The position numbers and the translations under genes are program-made. A model generated the notes under the pieces. The model had not been told where the DNA came from and made no database searches. It worked only from the letters and a program-made list of their open reading frames with translations. DNA of 64,000 nucleotides from Tenacibaculum discolor. GTDB lineage: Bacteria > Bacteroidota > Bacteroidia > Flavobacteriales > Flavobacteriaceae. Position 1 is the stretch's first letter. Every line of letters begins with the position of its first letter. Below are positions 9,054-17,588 of this stretch, piece after piece. The stretch spans positions 310,001 through 374,000 of the forward strand of contig NZ_RCCS01000006.1 of NCBI RefSeq assembly GCF_003664185.1, read 5' to 3'.

Positions 9054-10445
9054 TTATTTTACTTTTGAAATTTGCGCCATTAATTCAGCTTCACACACCA
9101 ACTTTCCATTAGCGTAAGCATAGGCTTGCATATGGCAAATACCTCTACGAATTGGAGCTATTAATTCTGATTTAAAAATTAAAGTATCTCCTGGTAATAC
9201 TTTTTGCTTAAACTTAACATTATCCATTTTCATGAAATATGTTAAGTAATTTTCAGGATCTGGAACTGTACTCAATACTAAAATACCACCACATTGTGCC
9301 ATAGCCTCTACTTGAAGAACTCCAGGCATTACTGGTGCTCCAGGAAAATGCCCTACAAAGAAATCTTCATTCATAGTAACATTTTTCATTCCTACCACAT
9401 GTTTATCAGACAGCTCAATAATTCTATCAATTAATAAAAACGGTGATCTATGAGGTAAAATATCCATTATTTTATGGATATCCATTAATGGTGGTTGATT
9501 TAAATCATATGAAGGAACATTGTTTCTTTTTTCCTTTTTTATGATTTTAGCTAATTTCTTAGCAAAAGTGGTATTTACAGAATGTCCTGGTTTATTTGCT
9601 ATTACTTTACCTCTAATTCGAGTACCTGTTAAAGCTAAATCACCTATTACATCTAACAATTTATGACGCGCAGCCTCATTAGCCCAATGCAACGTTAAGT
9701 TATCTAATACTCCATTAGGTTTTACTGTAATATTATCTTTATTAAAAGCTTTTTTTAGCTTTTCCATTGTACTATCAGACAATTCTTTGTCTACATAAAC
9801 AATAGCATTATTTAAATCTCCTCCTTTAATTAAGTCATTTTCTAACAACATTTCAATTTCATGTAAGAAACTAAATGTTCTTGCTGCTGAAATTTCTTCT
9901 TTAAAGTCTGAAATTGTATTTAATGTAGCATTTTGAGTTCCTAATATTTTAGTGCCAAAATCTACCATAGTCGTTACTTGGTACTCATCTGCTGGCATTA
10001 ATATAATTTCACTCCCTGTTACTTCATCTTTGTATGAAATTACTTCTTTTACTACATACTCTTCAATTTCAGCTTCTTGCTCTACTATTCCAGCTTTTTC
10101 TAAAGCTTCAATAAAAAACTTAGAAGATCCATCCATAATTGGAGGTTCAGAAGCATTAACCTCTATCAATAAGTTATCAATATCTAAACCAACTGCTGCT
10201 GCTAAAACATGTTCAGATGTTTGTATTTGAACTCCGTTTTTTTCAAGGTTTGTACCTCTTTGTGTATTTGTTACATAATCAGCTTTTGCTTCTATTACCG
10301 GCTCTCCTTCTAAATCCACTCGCTTAAAAGCAAACCCATGATTTTCTGGTGCAGGTTTAAAAACCATTGTAACTTCATTACCAGTGTGTAATCCAACACC
10401 TGATAATGTAACTTCATTTTGTATTGTTTTTTGTTTCTTACTCAT
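9054..10445 (-). CDS. lpxC/fabZ: Bifunctional UDP-3-O-acyl-GlcNAc deacetylase / 3-hydroxyacyl-ACP dehydratase
   Basis: A 463-residue fusion. Residues 1-310 are LpxC, the zinc deacetylase that commits the pathway to lipid A: Glu78 and His79 in SEHV, then His261 and Asp265 in HKLLD, with a late His288. Residues 322-463 are FabZ, the hotdog dehydratase of fatty acid synthesis, with catalytic His366 and Glu380 in the GHFPGAPVMPG region. The fusion is a known Bacteroidota arrangement and ties the supply of hydroxyacyl-ACP to lipid A demand. The start overlaps the lpxD stop by 8 bases; lpxA follows after one base. Confidence 0.96.
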   Translation of the reverse strand: MSKKQKTIQNEVTLSGVGLHTGNEVTMVFKPAPENHGFAFKRVDLEGEPVIEAKADYVTNTQRGTNLEKNGVQIQTSEHVLAAAVGLDIDNLLIEVNASEPPIMDGSSKFFIEALEKAGIVEQEAEIEEYVVKEVISYKDEVTGSEIILMPADEYQVTTMVDFGTKILGTQNATLNTISDFKEEISAARTFSFLHEIEMLLENDLIKGGDLNNAIVYVDKELSDSTMEKLKKAFNKDNITVKPNGVLDNLTLHWANEAARHKLLDVIGDLALTGTRIRGKVIANKPGHSVNTTFAKKLAKIIKKEKRNNVPSYDLNQPPLMDIHKIMDILPHRSPFLLIDRIIELSDKHVVGMKNVTMNEDFFVGHFPGAPVMPGVLQVEAMAQCGGILVLSTVPDPENYLTYFMKMDNVKFKQKVLPGDTLIFKSELIAPIRRGICHMQAYAYANGKLVCEAELMAQISKVK

Positions 10446-11478
10446 TTTTTACTTTTTGAGCATTCAACTCTTTTTCTATTTTATGTATTGTAGTTGCTAA
10501 TTTTGGTAAGTTTTTAAAATGTACGTAAGACTTACTATAGTCTGAATATCCAAATGCTGGAGACCCTTGTACTACTTCTTCATCTTTTAAACTTTTTCCT
10601 ATTCCTGATTGAGCTTGGATTTTTACATTGTTTCCAATAGTTATATGTCCAACAATACCTACTTGGCCCCCAATCATACAATTCTCTCCTATTTTGGTAG
10701 ATCCTGCAATTCCTGTTTGAGAAGCTATAACGGTATTTTTACCAATTTCAACATTATGGGCTATTTGAATCTGGTTATCTAATTTTACTCCTTTACGAAT
10801 TATAGTTGACCCTAAAGTAGCTCTATCGATAGTTGAATTAGATCCCACATCAACATTATCTTCTATAATGACATTACCTATTTGCGGTATTGCCTTATAC
10901 TCTCCATTTTCATCTGGTGCAAACCCAAAACCATCTGCCCCTATTACTGTTCCTGAGTGAATTTTACAATTCTTACCTATAACAGTTTCAGAATATATTT
11001 TTACCCCTGCATAAACAACTGTATTATCATCAATTGTCACATTGTCTCCTATGTAAGAATTAGGGTAAATTTTAACATTATTTCCTAAAACTACATTTTC
11101 ACCAATATAGGCATAAGCTCCGATATATTCATTGTTTCCAATAGTAGCTGAATTAGCAATAAAGTGAGGATTTTCCCTTCCTTGCTTATTATTCTTCACC
11201 TCATTATAAAACTCTAAAAGTTTTGAAAATGACTTATAAGCATCCTCAACTTTAATCAAAGTAGTTTCTATTTCCTTTTCAGGAACAAAACTCTTATTTA
11301 CAATAGCTACTGATGCTTGAGTTGTATATATATATGAGTTATACTTTGGGTTTGATAAAAAGGTTAATGAACCTTCTTTGCCTTCTTCTATCTTAGAAAG
11401 TGTAGATACTTCAGCTTCTGGATTCCCTTCAATCTCTCCTTCTAAAATATCGGCTATTTGTTTTGCTGTAAATTTCAT
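10438..11478 (-). CDS. lpxD: UDP-3-O-(3-hydroxyacyl)glucosamine N-acyltransferase
   Basis: LpxD adds the second hydroxyacyl chain in lipid A synthesis. The 346-residue protein has the N-terminal uridine-binding domain (1-100), a left-handed beta-helix (about 105-300) and a C-terminal helix. The catalytic His lies in QIAHNVEIG. The ATG at 11478 is chosen because it gives the family start MKFTAKQI; a TTG three codons upstream is less likely. It overlaps lpxC/fabZ by 8 bases. A TACTTTTG promoter box lies directly upstream. Confidence 0.95.
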   Translation of the reverse strand: MKFTAKQIADILEGEIEGNPEAEVSTLSKIEEGKEGSLTFLSNPKYNSYIYTTQASVAIVNKSFVPEKEIETTLIKVEDAYKSFSKLLEFYNEVKNNKQGRENPHFIANSATIGNNEYIGAYAYIGENVVLGNNVKIYPNSYIGDNVTIDDNTVVYAGVKIYSETVIGKNCKIHSGTVIGADGFGFAPDENGEYKAIPQIGNVIIEDNVDVGSNSTIDRATLGSTIIRKGVKLDNQIQIAHNVEIGKNTVIASQTGIAGSTKIGENCMIGGQVGIVGHITIGNNVKIQAQSGIGKSLKDEEVVQGSPAFGYSDYSKSYVHFKNLPKLATTIHKIEKELNAQKVKNE

Positions 11479-11484
11479 TATCTG

Positions 11485-11492
11485 CAAAAGTA
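11485..11492 (-). promoter_or_regulatory. Candidate -7 box for the lpxD operon
   Basis: TACTTTTG fits the Flavobacteriia -7 consensus TANNTTTG. It ends only six bases before the lpxD ATG, so the mRNA would have almost no leader. No TTG is found at the ideal upstream spacing. Confidence 0.5.
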
Positions 11493-11531
11493 ATTATTTT
11501 TGTTCAAATACCTCTTGATTAGAATTTGTTT

Positions 11532-12776
11532 CTAAATATTCTCCTGCTTTATTTTCTTTGGATAACACAGATAATATTTTACAACAGGCTTTGTCAATGC
11601 TTTGAGGTTTAGCTGGTCAGAAGCTTTTGCTATGTCTTTAAGCTTACCTTTTTTTGTATAAATTTTAATTGGCTTTTTCGTATTATATGCTTGGTGCTTT
11701 ATTTCATTTGAAAAAACAAAATACTCAAGTTCTTTTTCACTTAAATCTACAAGCTTTCTTAGTTTTTTACGCCTCTTTTCAATATACTCCTCAGTAAATG
11801 GTTTCTCCTGAATTTCAATCTTTAGCAAACTTCTATCAATAATTTTTGTTGCTAAAGTAGATAATATAAAATCTTCATGATTCTTCCATTCTTTTATTGC
11901 TGACAAAACATCATAATCGTCTAGTTCAGAAAATATTTCTAATGTTTTATTTGAAAAATTCTCTTTATTTATCGGATTATATAAAAAATACTTAAGAGCT
12001 CTGCTAGAAGGAAGCTCCACTCCTTTTGTAGCTAGCTCCTTTGCTCTTTTTAATATACTAACCAGAAGGTTTTCTGCTACTAAGCCAGTTTTATGTAAAT
12101 AAACTTGCCAATACATTAGGCGTCGAGCAATAACAAATTTCTCTACTGAATAAATTCCTTTTTGTTCAATAACTAATTCGTTATCCACTACATTCATCAT
12201 TGCTATTAAACGATCTGATGAAATGTTTCCTTCCGCTACCCCAGTAAAAAAACTATCTCTTTTTAAATAATCTAATCGGTCAATATCTAATTGACTTGAT
12301 ATTAATTGGTATAAAAATTTACGTGGGTGTTTCCCTTCAAATACTTGAATAGCTAAACTTAACTTTCCTTCAAATTCATCATTCAAGGCTTTCATAAATT
12401 TTAATGAAATTTCTTCATGAGTAATTTCATTAACAATACTATGTTCTAATGCATGTGAATATGCTCCATGACCTATATCATGTAATAAAATAGCTATATA
12501 TAAAGCATTTGCTTCTTCTTCTGAAATTTCAACATTTTTCATTCGTAACACATGCACAGCTTTTTGCATTAAATGCATACAGCCTATTGCGTGATGAAAA
12601 CGTGTGTGGTTAGCTCCAGGATATACTAAATTTGATAACCCCATTTGGGTTACTCTGCGTAACCTTTGAAAATAAGGGTGTTCAATTATATCAAAAATTA
12701 GGGAATTTGGAATCGAGATAAATCCATAAATAGGATCGTTAATTATCTTTAATTTGTTGGTTTTTGATTTCTTCAA
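11532..12776 (-). CDS. HD-superfamily phosphohydrolase
   Basis: A 414-residue soluble protein with an HD domain in its first half. The metal ligands are visible: His61/His62 in RFHHAIG and His99-Asp100 in LLHDIGHG, followed by a YSHALEH segment and a late DIDRLDYLKRD motif that is typical of the dNTPase/SAMHD1-like branch. The likely activity is hydrolysis of a nucleotide triphosphate, but the substrate is not determined. It is divergent from porX and 53 bases upstream of lpxD, so it may be transcribed with the lipid A genes. Confidence 0.85.
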   Translation of the reverse strand: MKKSKTNKLKIINDPIYGFISIPNSLIFDIIEHPYFQRLRRVTQMGLSNLVYPGANHTRFHHAIGCMHLMQKAVHVLRMKNVEISEEEANALYIAILLHDIGHGAYSHALEHSIVNEITHEEISLKFMKALNDEFEGKLSLAIQVFEGKHPRKFLYQLISSQLDIDRLDYLKRDSFFTGVAEGNISSDRLIAMMNVVDNELVIEQKGIYSVEKFVIARRLMYWQVYLHKTGLVAENLLVSILKRAKELATKGVELPSSRALKYFLYNPINKENFSNKTLEIFSELDDYDVLSAIKEWKNHEDFILSTLATKIIDRSLLKIEIQEKPFTEEYIEKRRKKLRKLVDLSEKELEYFVFSNEIKHQAYNTKKPIKIYTKKGKLKDIAKASDQLNLKALTKPVVKYYLCYPKKIKQENI

Positions 12777-12925
12777 AATGTATAAATCCTTGAATTTTAA
12801 ACAAAAAAATCATAATTTATCTACAAAACCAAATTAACCAGCGTTTAATTAACGTATTTTTAGCTTTTATAAACACAACAAAACTACTTTTAACCGTTAT
12901 TTAGGTAGAAAACAAGTTGAAAATT

Positions 12926-14476
12926 ATGATTAGAAACATACATATTCTTTGGGTAGATGACGAAATAGATTTATTGAAACCACATATATTATTTTTAGAA
13001 AAAAAAGATTATAAAGTTACAACCTGTACCAATGGTACTGATGCTATTGATTTGGTTAGTGAAAATAATTTTGATATTGTTTTTTTAGATGAAAACATGC
13101 CTGGTATTACAGGCTTGGAAACACTTTCTGATATTAAACAAAAAAACACAAACCTCCCTGTGGTTATGATTACCAAAAGTGAGGAAGAGTATCTTATGGA
13201 GGAAGCTATTGGGTCTAAGATTGCAGACTACTTAATTAAGCCAGTAAACCCTAATCAAATATTATTGAGTTTAAAAAAGAATTTAGACCACTCTCGTTTG
13301 ATTTCTGAAAAAACTACATCAAGTTACCAACAAGAATTTAGGAAAATTTCTATGGATTTAGCTATGGTAAATTCTTATGAGGAATGGGCTGAACTATATA
13401 AAAAACTAGTTCATTGGGAACTTGAATTAGAAAATATTAATGACACTGGAATGTTAGAAATTTTAGAGTCTCAAAAATCTGAAGCCAACTCACAGTTTTT
13501 TAAGTTTATTAAAAAGAATTACCAACACTGGTTAACTGGAGATGATAAACCTACATTTTCGCACACACTTTTTAAAGATTATATAGTACCAAATTTATCA
13601 AAAAACCAAGGTGTTTTATGGGTAGTAATAGACAATCTCCGTTATGACCAATACAGGGTTTTAGAACCTTTTATCAATAATTACTTTAAAAAGGAAGAGG
13701 AATATTCGTACTACAGTATTTTACCTACAGCTACTCAATATGCTCGTAATGCTATATTTTCTGGACTGATGCCTTCTGAAATGGAAAAAAGACATCCAAA
13801 TTATTGGAAAAACGATATTGATGAAGGAGGCAAAAACTTATTTGAAGCTGATTTTTTAGAAGAGCAAATAAAGCGTTTGGGATTAAATATAACACACGAA
13901 TATTACAAGATAGTTTCTTTAAAAAGTGGAAAAGATTTAGCTGACAATTATAACGGAACGCGACAAAATGACCTTACTGCTGTAGTATACAACTTTGTTG
14001 ATATGCTTTCACATGCTAAGACTGAAATGGAAGTTATCAAGGAGCTGGCTGGTGACGATAAAGCCTATCGATCTTTAACTGTAAGCTGGTTTAAAAATTC
14101 CCCTCTATACGATATCATTCAAAAAGCACAAAAATTAGGGCAGAAATTAATCATTACTACTGATCATGGTACTATAAACTGTAAGCATCCTACCAAGGTA
14201 ATTGGTGATAAAAATATTAGTTCGAACTTACGTTATAAAACTGGTAGAAGTTTAAGCTATGAAGATAAAGATGTATATGCAGTTAAAAATCCTAAAGATA
14301 TTTTCTTGCCTTCTATAGCCATAAATAGCCCTTTTATTTTTACAAAAGAAGATTTATTTTTTGCTTACCCTAACAATTACAATCATTTTGTAAAGTATTA
14401 TAAAAACACTTATCAACATGGAGGTATTTCACTGGAAGAAATGATTATTCCTTGTGCTGTTTATAATCCAAAATAG
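12926..14476 (+). CDS. porX: PorX: response regulator with PglZ phosphodiesterase domain
   Basis: PorX is the regulator of type IX secretion and gliding in Bacteroidota, working with the sensor PorY and the sigma factor SigP. Residues 1-120 form a receiver domain with acidic pocket Asp11/Asp12, phosphoacceptor Asp55, Thr83 and Lys105. A helical linker leads to a PglZ domain of the alkaline phosphatase fold (about 200-516) with motifs VIDNLRYDQ and TTDHGTINCKHP; published work shows phosphodiesterase activity on oligonucleotides. The ATG at 12926 is preferred over the TTG at 12917 because it gives the usual N-terminus. It is divergent from the HD gene and followed by tsaE. Confidence 0.95.
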   Translation: MIRNIHILWVDDEIDLLKPHILFLEKKDYKVTTCTNGTDAIDLVSENNFDIVFLDENMPGITGLETLSDIKQKNTNLPVVMITKSEEEYLMEEAIGSKIADYLIKPVNPNQILLSLKKNLDHSRLISEKTTSSYQQEFRKISMDLAMVNSYEEWAELYKKLVHWELELENINDTGMLEILESQKSEANSQFFKFIKKNYQHWLTGDDKPTFSHTLFKDYIVPNLSKNQGVLWVVIDNLRYDQYRVLEPFINNYFKKEEEYSYYSILPTATQYARNAIFSGLMPSEMEKRHPNYWKNDIDEGGKNLFEADFLEEQIKRLGLNITHEYYKIVSLKSGKDLADNYNGTRQNDLTAVVYNFVDMLSHAKTEMEVIKELAGDDKAYRSLTVSWFKNSPLYDIIQKAQKLGQKLIITTDHGTINCKHPTKVIGDKNISSNLRYKTGRSLSYEDKDVYAVKNPKDIFLPSIAINSPFIFTKEDLFFAYPNNYNHFVKYYKNTYQHGGISLEEMIIPCAVYNPK

Positions 14477-14512
14477 TAAAAAAGTAAATTTTATTAACAA
14501 ACATTACTTCAT

Positions 14513-14520
14513 TATTTTTG
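14513..14520 (+). promoter_or_regulatory. Candidate -7 box before tsaE
   Basis: TATTTTTG matches TANNTTTG and ends six bases before the tsaE ATG at 14527. If used, the transcript would be nearly leaderless. Confidence 0.45.
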
Positions 14521-14526
14521 CTACTT

Positions 14527-14940
14527 ATGGACAAAAATTATTCACTCGACGAGTTAACAGCTGTAGCTGAAGAAGTCATAGCTACTGCACAACATAAAAT
14601 TCTGCTTTTTTATGGAGAAATGGGCGTTGGTAAAACAACTTTAATTAAAGAAATATGTAAAGTTTTAGGTGTGGAAGATATTGCCCACTCTCCTACTTTT
14701 TCACTAGTTAATGAGTATAAGACTTCTTCTAACGAAACAGTATATCATTTTGATTTTTACCGTATTGAAGATGAAGAAGAGGCCTATGATATGGGGATTG
14801 AAGATTATTTATATAGTAATAATTGGTGTTTAGTTGAGTGGCCTGAAAATGTTAAAAATTTACTACCTTTAGATACTGTTTCAATATCAATTAGTTTGCT
14901 AGAAAACGGGCAACGAAACATTCAATTAAAAACTAACTAA
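14527..14940 (+). CDS. tsaE: tRNA threonylcarbamoyladenosine biosynthesis ATPase TsaE
   Basis: TsaE is the P-loop ATPase that works with TsaB and TsaD to make t6A37 in ANN-decoding tRNAs. The 137-residue protein carries the Walker A motif GEMGVGKTT near residue 31, the switch region HSPTFSLVNEY, and the YHFDFYRI and EWPE motifs of the family. The ATG at 14527 gives the family start; an upstream TTG adds three residues. The TsaC-type gene of the same pathway lies elsewhere in the window at 36103-36651. Confidence 0.95.
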   Translation: MDKNYSLDELTAVAEEVIATAQHKILLFYGEMGVGKTTLIKEICKVLGVEDIAHSPTFSLVNEYKTSSNETVYHFDFYRIEDEEEAYDMGIEDYLYSNNWCLVEWPENVKNLLPLDTVSISISLLENGQRNIQLKTN

Positions 14941-14947
14941 AATTTAG

Positions 14948-16144
14948 ATGGGTTCTATTTCACCTTTTACCAAAGAGCAATTAATGCCGCAAACCGAAAT
15001 GCTTGAAATTAAAAAGCGAAAGGGAGATTTATTTATAGGGTTACCAAAAGAAACTCATTTTGAAGAAAAACGAATTAGTTTGTCTCCTGATGCTGTTGCT
15101 GCATTAGTAGCTCATGGACACAGGATTGTAATTGAAACTGGTGCTGGTGATGGAGCTAATTATAGTGATAAAGAATATTCTGATGCTGGAGCTAAGATAT
15201 CGTACGATGTTAAAGAAGCTTTTGCTTGTAATATTGTATTAAAAGTAGAACCTCCATCTTTAGAAGAAATTCAGATGTTAAACCCACAAACGGTTTTAAT
15301 TTCTGCTTTACAATTAAAAACACAAGACAAAAAATATTTTGAAGCACTTGCTAAAAAAAGAGTAACAGCAATTGCTTTTGATTATATTAAAGATGAACAT
15401 GGTGTATTTCCTATAGTAAAATCATTAAGTGAAATTGCAGGTATTGCTTCTATGCACATTGCAGCAGAGCTTATGACAGCCTCTAATGGAGGAAATGGTT
15501 TACTACTAGGTAATATAGGAGGTGTTCCTCCTACTGATGTAGTAATTTTAGGAGCAGGAACTGTTGGAGAGTTTGCTGCTAAAACAGCCATAGGTTTAGG
15601 AGCGCGAGTAAAAGTTTTTGATAACTCAATAACTAAGCTTCGTAACTTACAATCGTGTGTGCAAGCACCAATTTATACTTCAACTATTCAACCTAAAACC
15701 CTACAAAAAGCTTTAATGCGATGCGATGTTGCTATTGGAGCTATTAGAGGGAAAGATCGCTCTCCCGTGGTTGTTACCGAAGAAATGATTGAACAAATGA
15801 AAGATGGAGCTGTTATTGTTGATGTAAGTATTGATAGAGGTGGTTGTTTTGAAACCTCTCAAGTTACTACACATAGTAAACCTACATTTGCTAACCATGG
15901 TGTGATTCATTATTGTGTTCCTAATATTCCTTCAAGGTATTCTAGAACCGCATCTGTATCTATCAGTAATATATTTACACCTTATTTATTAGAAATTGCT
16001 GAAGAAGGAGGTTTTGAAAATGCTGCTCGTTTTGATAAAAGTTTACGTAATGGAATGTATTTTTATCATGGAATTTTAACCAATAAAACTGTAGCAGACT
16101 GGTTTGACCTTCCTTACAGAGATATTAATTTATTGATTTTATAG
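14948..16144 (+). CDS. ald: Alanine dehydrogenase
   Basis: The enzyme interconverts L-alanine and pyruvate with NAD. The 398-residue protein has the AlaDh/PNT N-terminal domain (LPKETHFEEKRISLSPD near residue 34) and a Rossmann domain with GAGTVGEFAAKTA near residue 200. It is shorter than transhydrogenase subunits and has no membrane segments, which favours alanine dehydrogenase over PntA. It starts seven bases after tsaE and is likely cotranscribed with it. Confidence 0.9.
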   Translation: MGSISPFTKEQLMPQTEMLEIKKRKGDLFIGLPKETHFEEKRISLSPDAVAALVAHGHRIVIETGAGDGANYSDKEYSDAGAKISYDVKEAFACNIVLKVEPPSLEEIQMLNPQTVLISALQLKTQDKKYFEALAKKRVTAIAFDYIKDEHGVFPIVKSLSEIAGIASMHIAAELMTASNGGNGLLLGNIGGVPPTDVVILGAGTVGEFAAKTAIGLGARVKVFDNSITKLRNLQSCVQAPIYTSTIQPKTLQKALMRCDVAIGAIRGKDRSPVVVTEEMIEQMKDGAVIVDVSIDRGGCFETSQVTTHSKPTFANHGVIHYCVPNIPSRYSRTASVSISNIFTPYLLEIAEEGGFENAARFDKSLRNGMYFYHGILTNKTVADWFDLPYRDINLLIL

Positions 16145-16164
16145 TTCTATTTTACTTACTTTTG
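16133..16164 (+). promoter_or_regulatory. Promoter before the DUF4258 gene
   Basis: TTG at 16133-16135 and TACTTTTG at 16157-16164, spacing 21. The box lies 18 bases before the ATG at 16183. Confidence 0.6.
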
Positions 16165-16182
16165 CACTTCAATTTTTAAATT

Positions 16183-16554
16183 ATGCAGTGGTTAAAACGT
16201 GTTGGTTATTATTTAATAGGAATTGCCCTAGGTAGTTTAGTTGTTCTTTTTATTTGGAAAGGTAAAGATGTTTCTTTTGATTATGGTATGGACGCTCGTA
16301 CTTTAAAAACAATTAGAATAAAAAAGCGTTTGTTTTCTGATAATGCTCAGCAAATATTAGCAACTTCTAAAATTGATACCGCTACTATTTCTACTATTTT
16401 AAATCACGGAGATGTAGATTTTGGAAAAAGTAAGCCTCGTTTAAAGCCTTGTGCAGAGTACTTTATTACAGGTAAAGACAGTTTAAATCATATCGATTTA
16501 TATGTTATACGTTGTGATTCAACTGCTACAATTGATAAAATTACTATTAACTAA
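16183..16554 (+). CDS. DUF4258 domain-containing membrane-anchored protein
   Basis: A 123-residue protein with one N-terminal membrane helix (about 7-25, YYLIGIALGSLVVLFIW) and a DUF4258 domain after it (about 38-120), recognised by the RIKKRLFSDNA and CAEYFI segments. The domain would face the periplasm. No function is established for this group. It converges on the frameshifted DUF1801 gene and the two stop codons overlap by four bases. Confidence 0.8.
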   Translation: MQWLKRVGYYLIGIALGSLVVLFIWKGKDVSFDYGMDARTLKTIRIKKRLFSDNAQQILATSKIDTATISTILNHGDVDFGKSKPRLKPCAEYFITGKDSLNHIDLYVIRCDSTATIDKITIN

Positions 16555-17147
16555 CAGTTTTTATATTTATCGTACAAGCCTATTCCGCTTAATATCATTG
16601 GAATTATTTTTTTAAGTCTTTTTTCTTTCGTAGTCTCTCTCTTAGCCTCAGAAATATAATCGGTAAACTCCCTTTGTTTACTTAAAGTAAATTCACTGAA
16701 AGTTTCATTTAACCTGTCATTTTTATCCAGTTCTAACTGCAAGTTTTCATGAATAACTAAAGGCTTGGTATTCTTTTTAGGCTTTAACTCTTTTCCTTCT
16801 TCTGAGTTTTTAATAGCCTCTAATACATATTGTTTTATCAATACTATATTAATCTCATCCAATTGATTAAATCTCCATTGACGCATTGCTTGTGTTTTTC
16901 CTTCTTGAGCATTTTCCAATACTTCTTCTTTATCAGTTAAAAAACAACCTTGAAAAAAACCATAAGCCACAATAATTCTTAAAGGCAGATAAACCTACTA
17001 TGTTTTTACCTTTATAAACATAAACAGGAGCTCCCCATTTAATAGTTTCTTCTACAGGAAGATCTAAAAAAACAGAACGCAAGAGATTTAACTCTCTTGC
17101 GCCCAATTACTTTTATCTTGTATATATTGTGTTACTTTAGGATTCAT
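16551..17147 (-). pseudogene. DUF1801/YdeI-family gene with two compensating frameshifts
   Basis: The intact gene would encode about 198 residues: an N-terminal DUF1801 domain and a C-terminal YdeI/OmpD-associated region. The start ATG at 17147 overlaps the stop of the upstream VOC gene (TAATG), which supports it. Reading breaks at about 17092, where GAGAG gives two extra bases and an immediate stop, and again at about 16957, where a run of seven T has one base too many. Between these points the shifted frame reads a normal DUF1801 sequence (ETIKWGAPVYVYKG). The net change is +3, so the last 139 codons return to the original frame. Either a decayed gene or sequencing errors. Confidence 0.8.
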
Positions 17148-17575
17148 TATACTATTTGTTCTTCTAAAGACACCATCCAGTTTACACCAAACTTATCTCT
17201 TAACATCCCAAACTTTCCTCCCCAAAAGGCTTCTTCAAAAGGCATCATTACAAGCGCTCCATCAGAAGATAGTCCATTAAAAATAGCAACAGCTTCATCT
17301 TCATCCTCAATATTTATACTTACAGCAAAATTATTTCCTTTAGTAAATGCTTCATTTTCGTTTAAAAAATCAGATCCCATAATAGAAAAATCTCCCGCTT
17401 CAATAGTACAGTGCATGGTTAACTCCATTGCTTCTTCTGGAATTGTTTTACAAACCTCTTCAGGGGCGTCTTTAAACTGCATTAACATTGTCATCTCACC
17501 ACCTAAAACATCTGCATAAAAAGTCATTGCTTCTTTACAGTTTCCATTAAAATGTAAATAAGTACTTGCTTGCAT
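17147..17575 (-). CDS. VOC-superfamily protein (PhnB/glyoxalase-like)
   Basis: A 142-residue single-domain protein of the vicinal oxygen chelate fold. The start YLHFNGNCKEAMTFYADVLGGE and the end WGGKFGMLRDKFGVNWMV are typical of the PhnB-like branch, whose members in bacteria mostly lack a proven reaction. Its stop overlaps the ATG of the damaged DUF1801 gene by one base, so the two probably form one operon with recQ upstream (13-base gap). Confidence 0.85.
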   Translation of the reverse strand: MQASTYLHFNGNCKEAMTFYADVLGGEMTMLMQFKDAPEEVCKTIPEEAMELTMHCTIEAGDFSIMGSDFLNENEAFTKGNNFAVSINIEDEDEAVAIFNGLSSDGALVMMPFEEAFWGGKFGMLRDKFGVNWMVSLEEQIV

Positions 17576-17588
17576 ATCGTTTAGTTTT

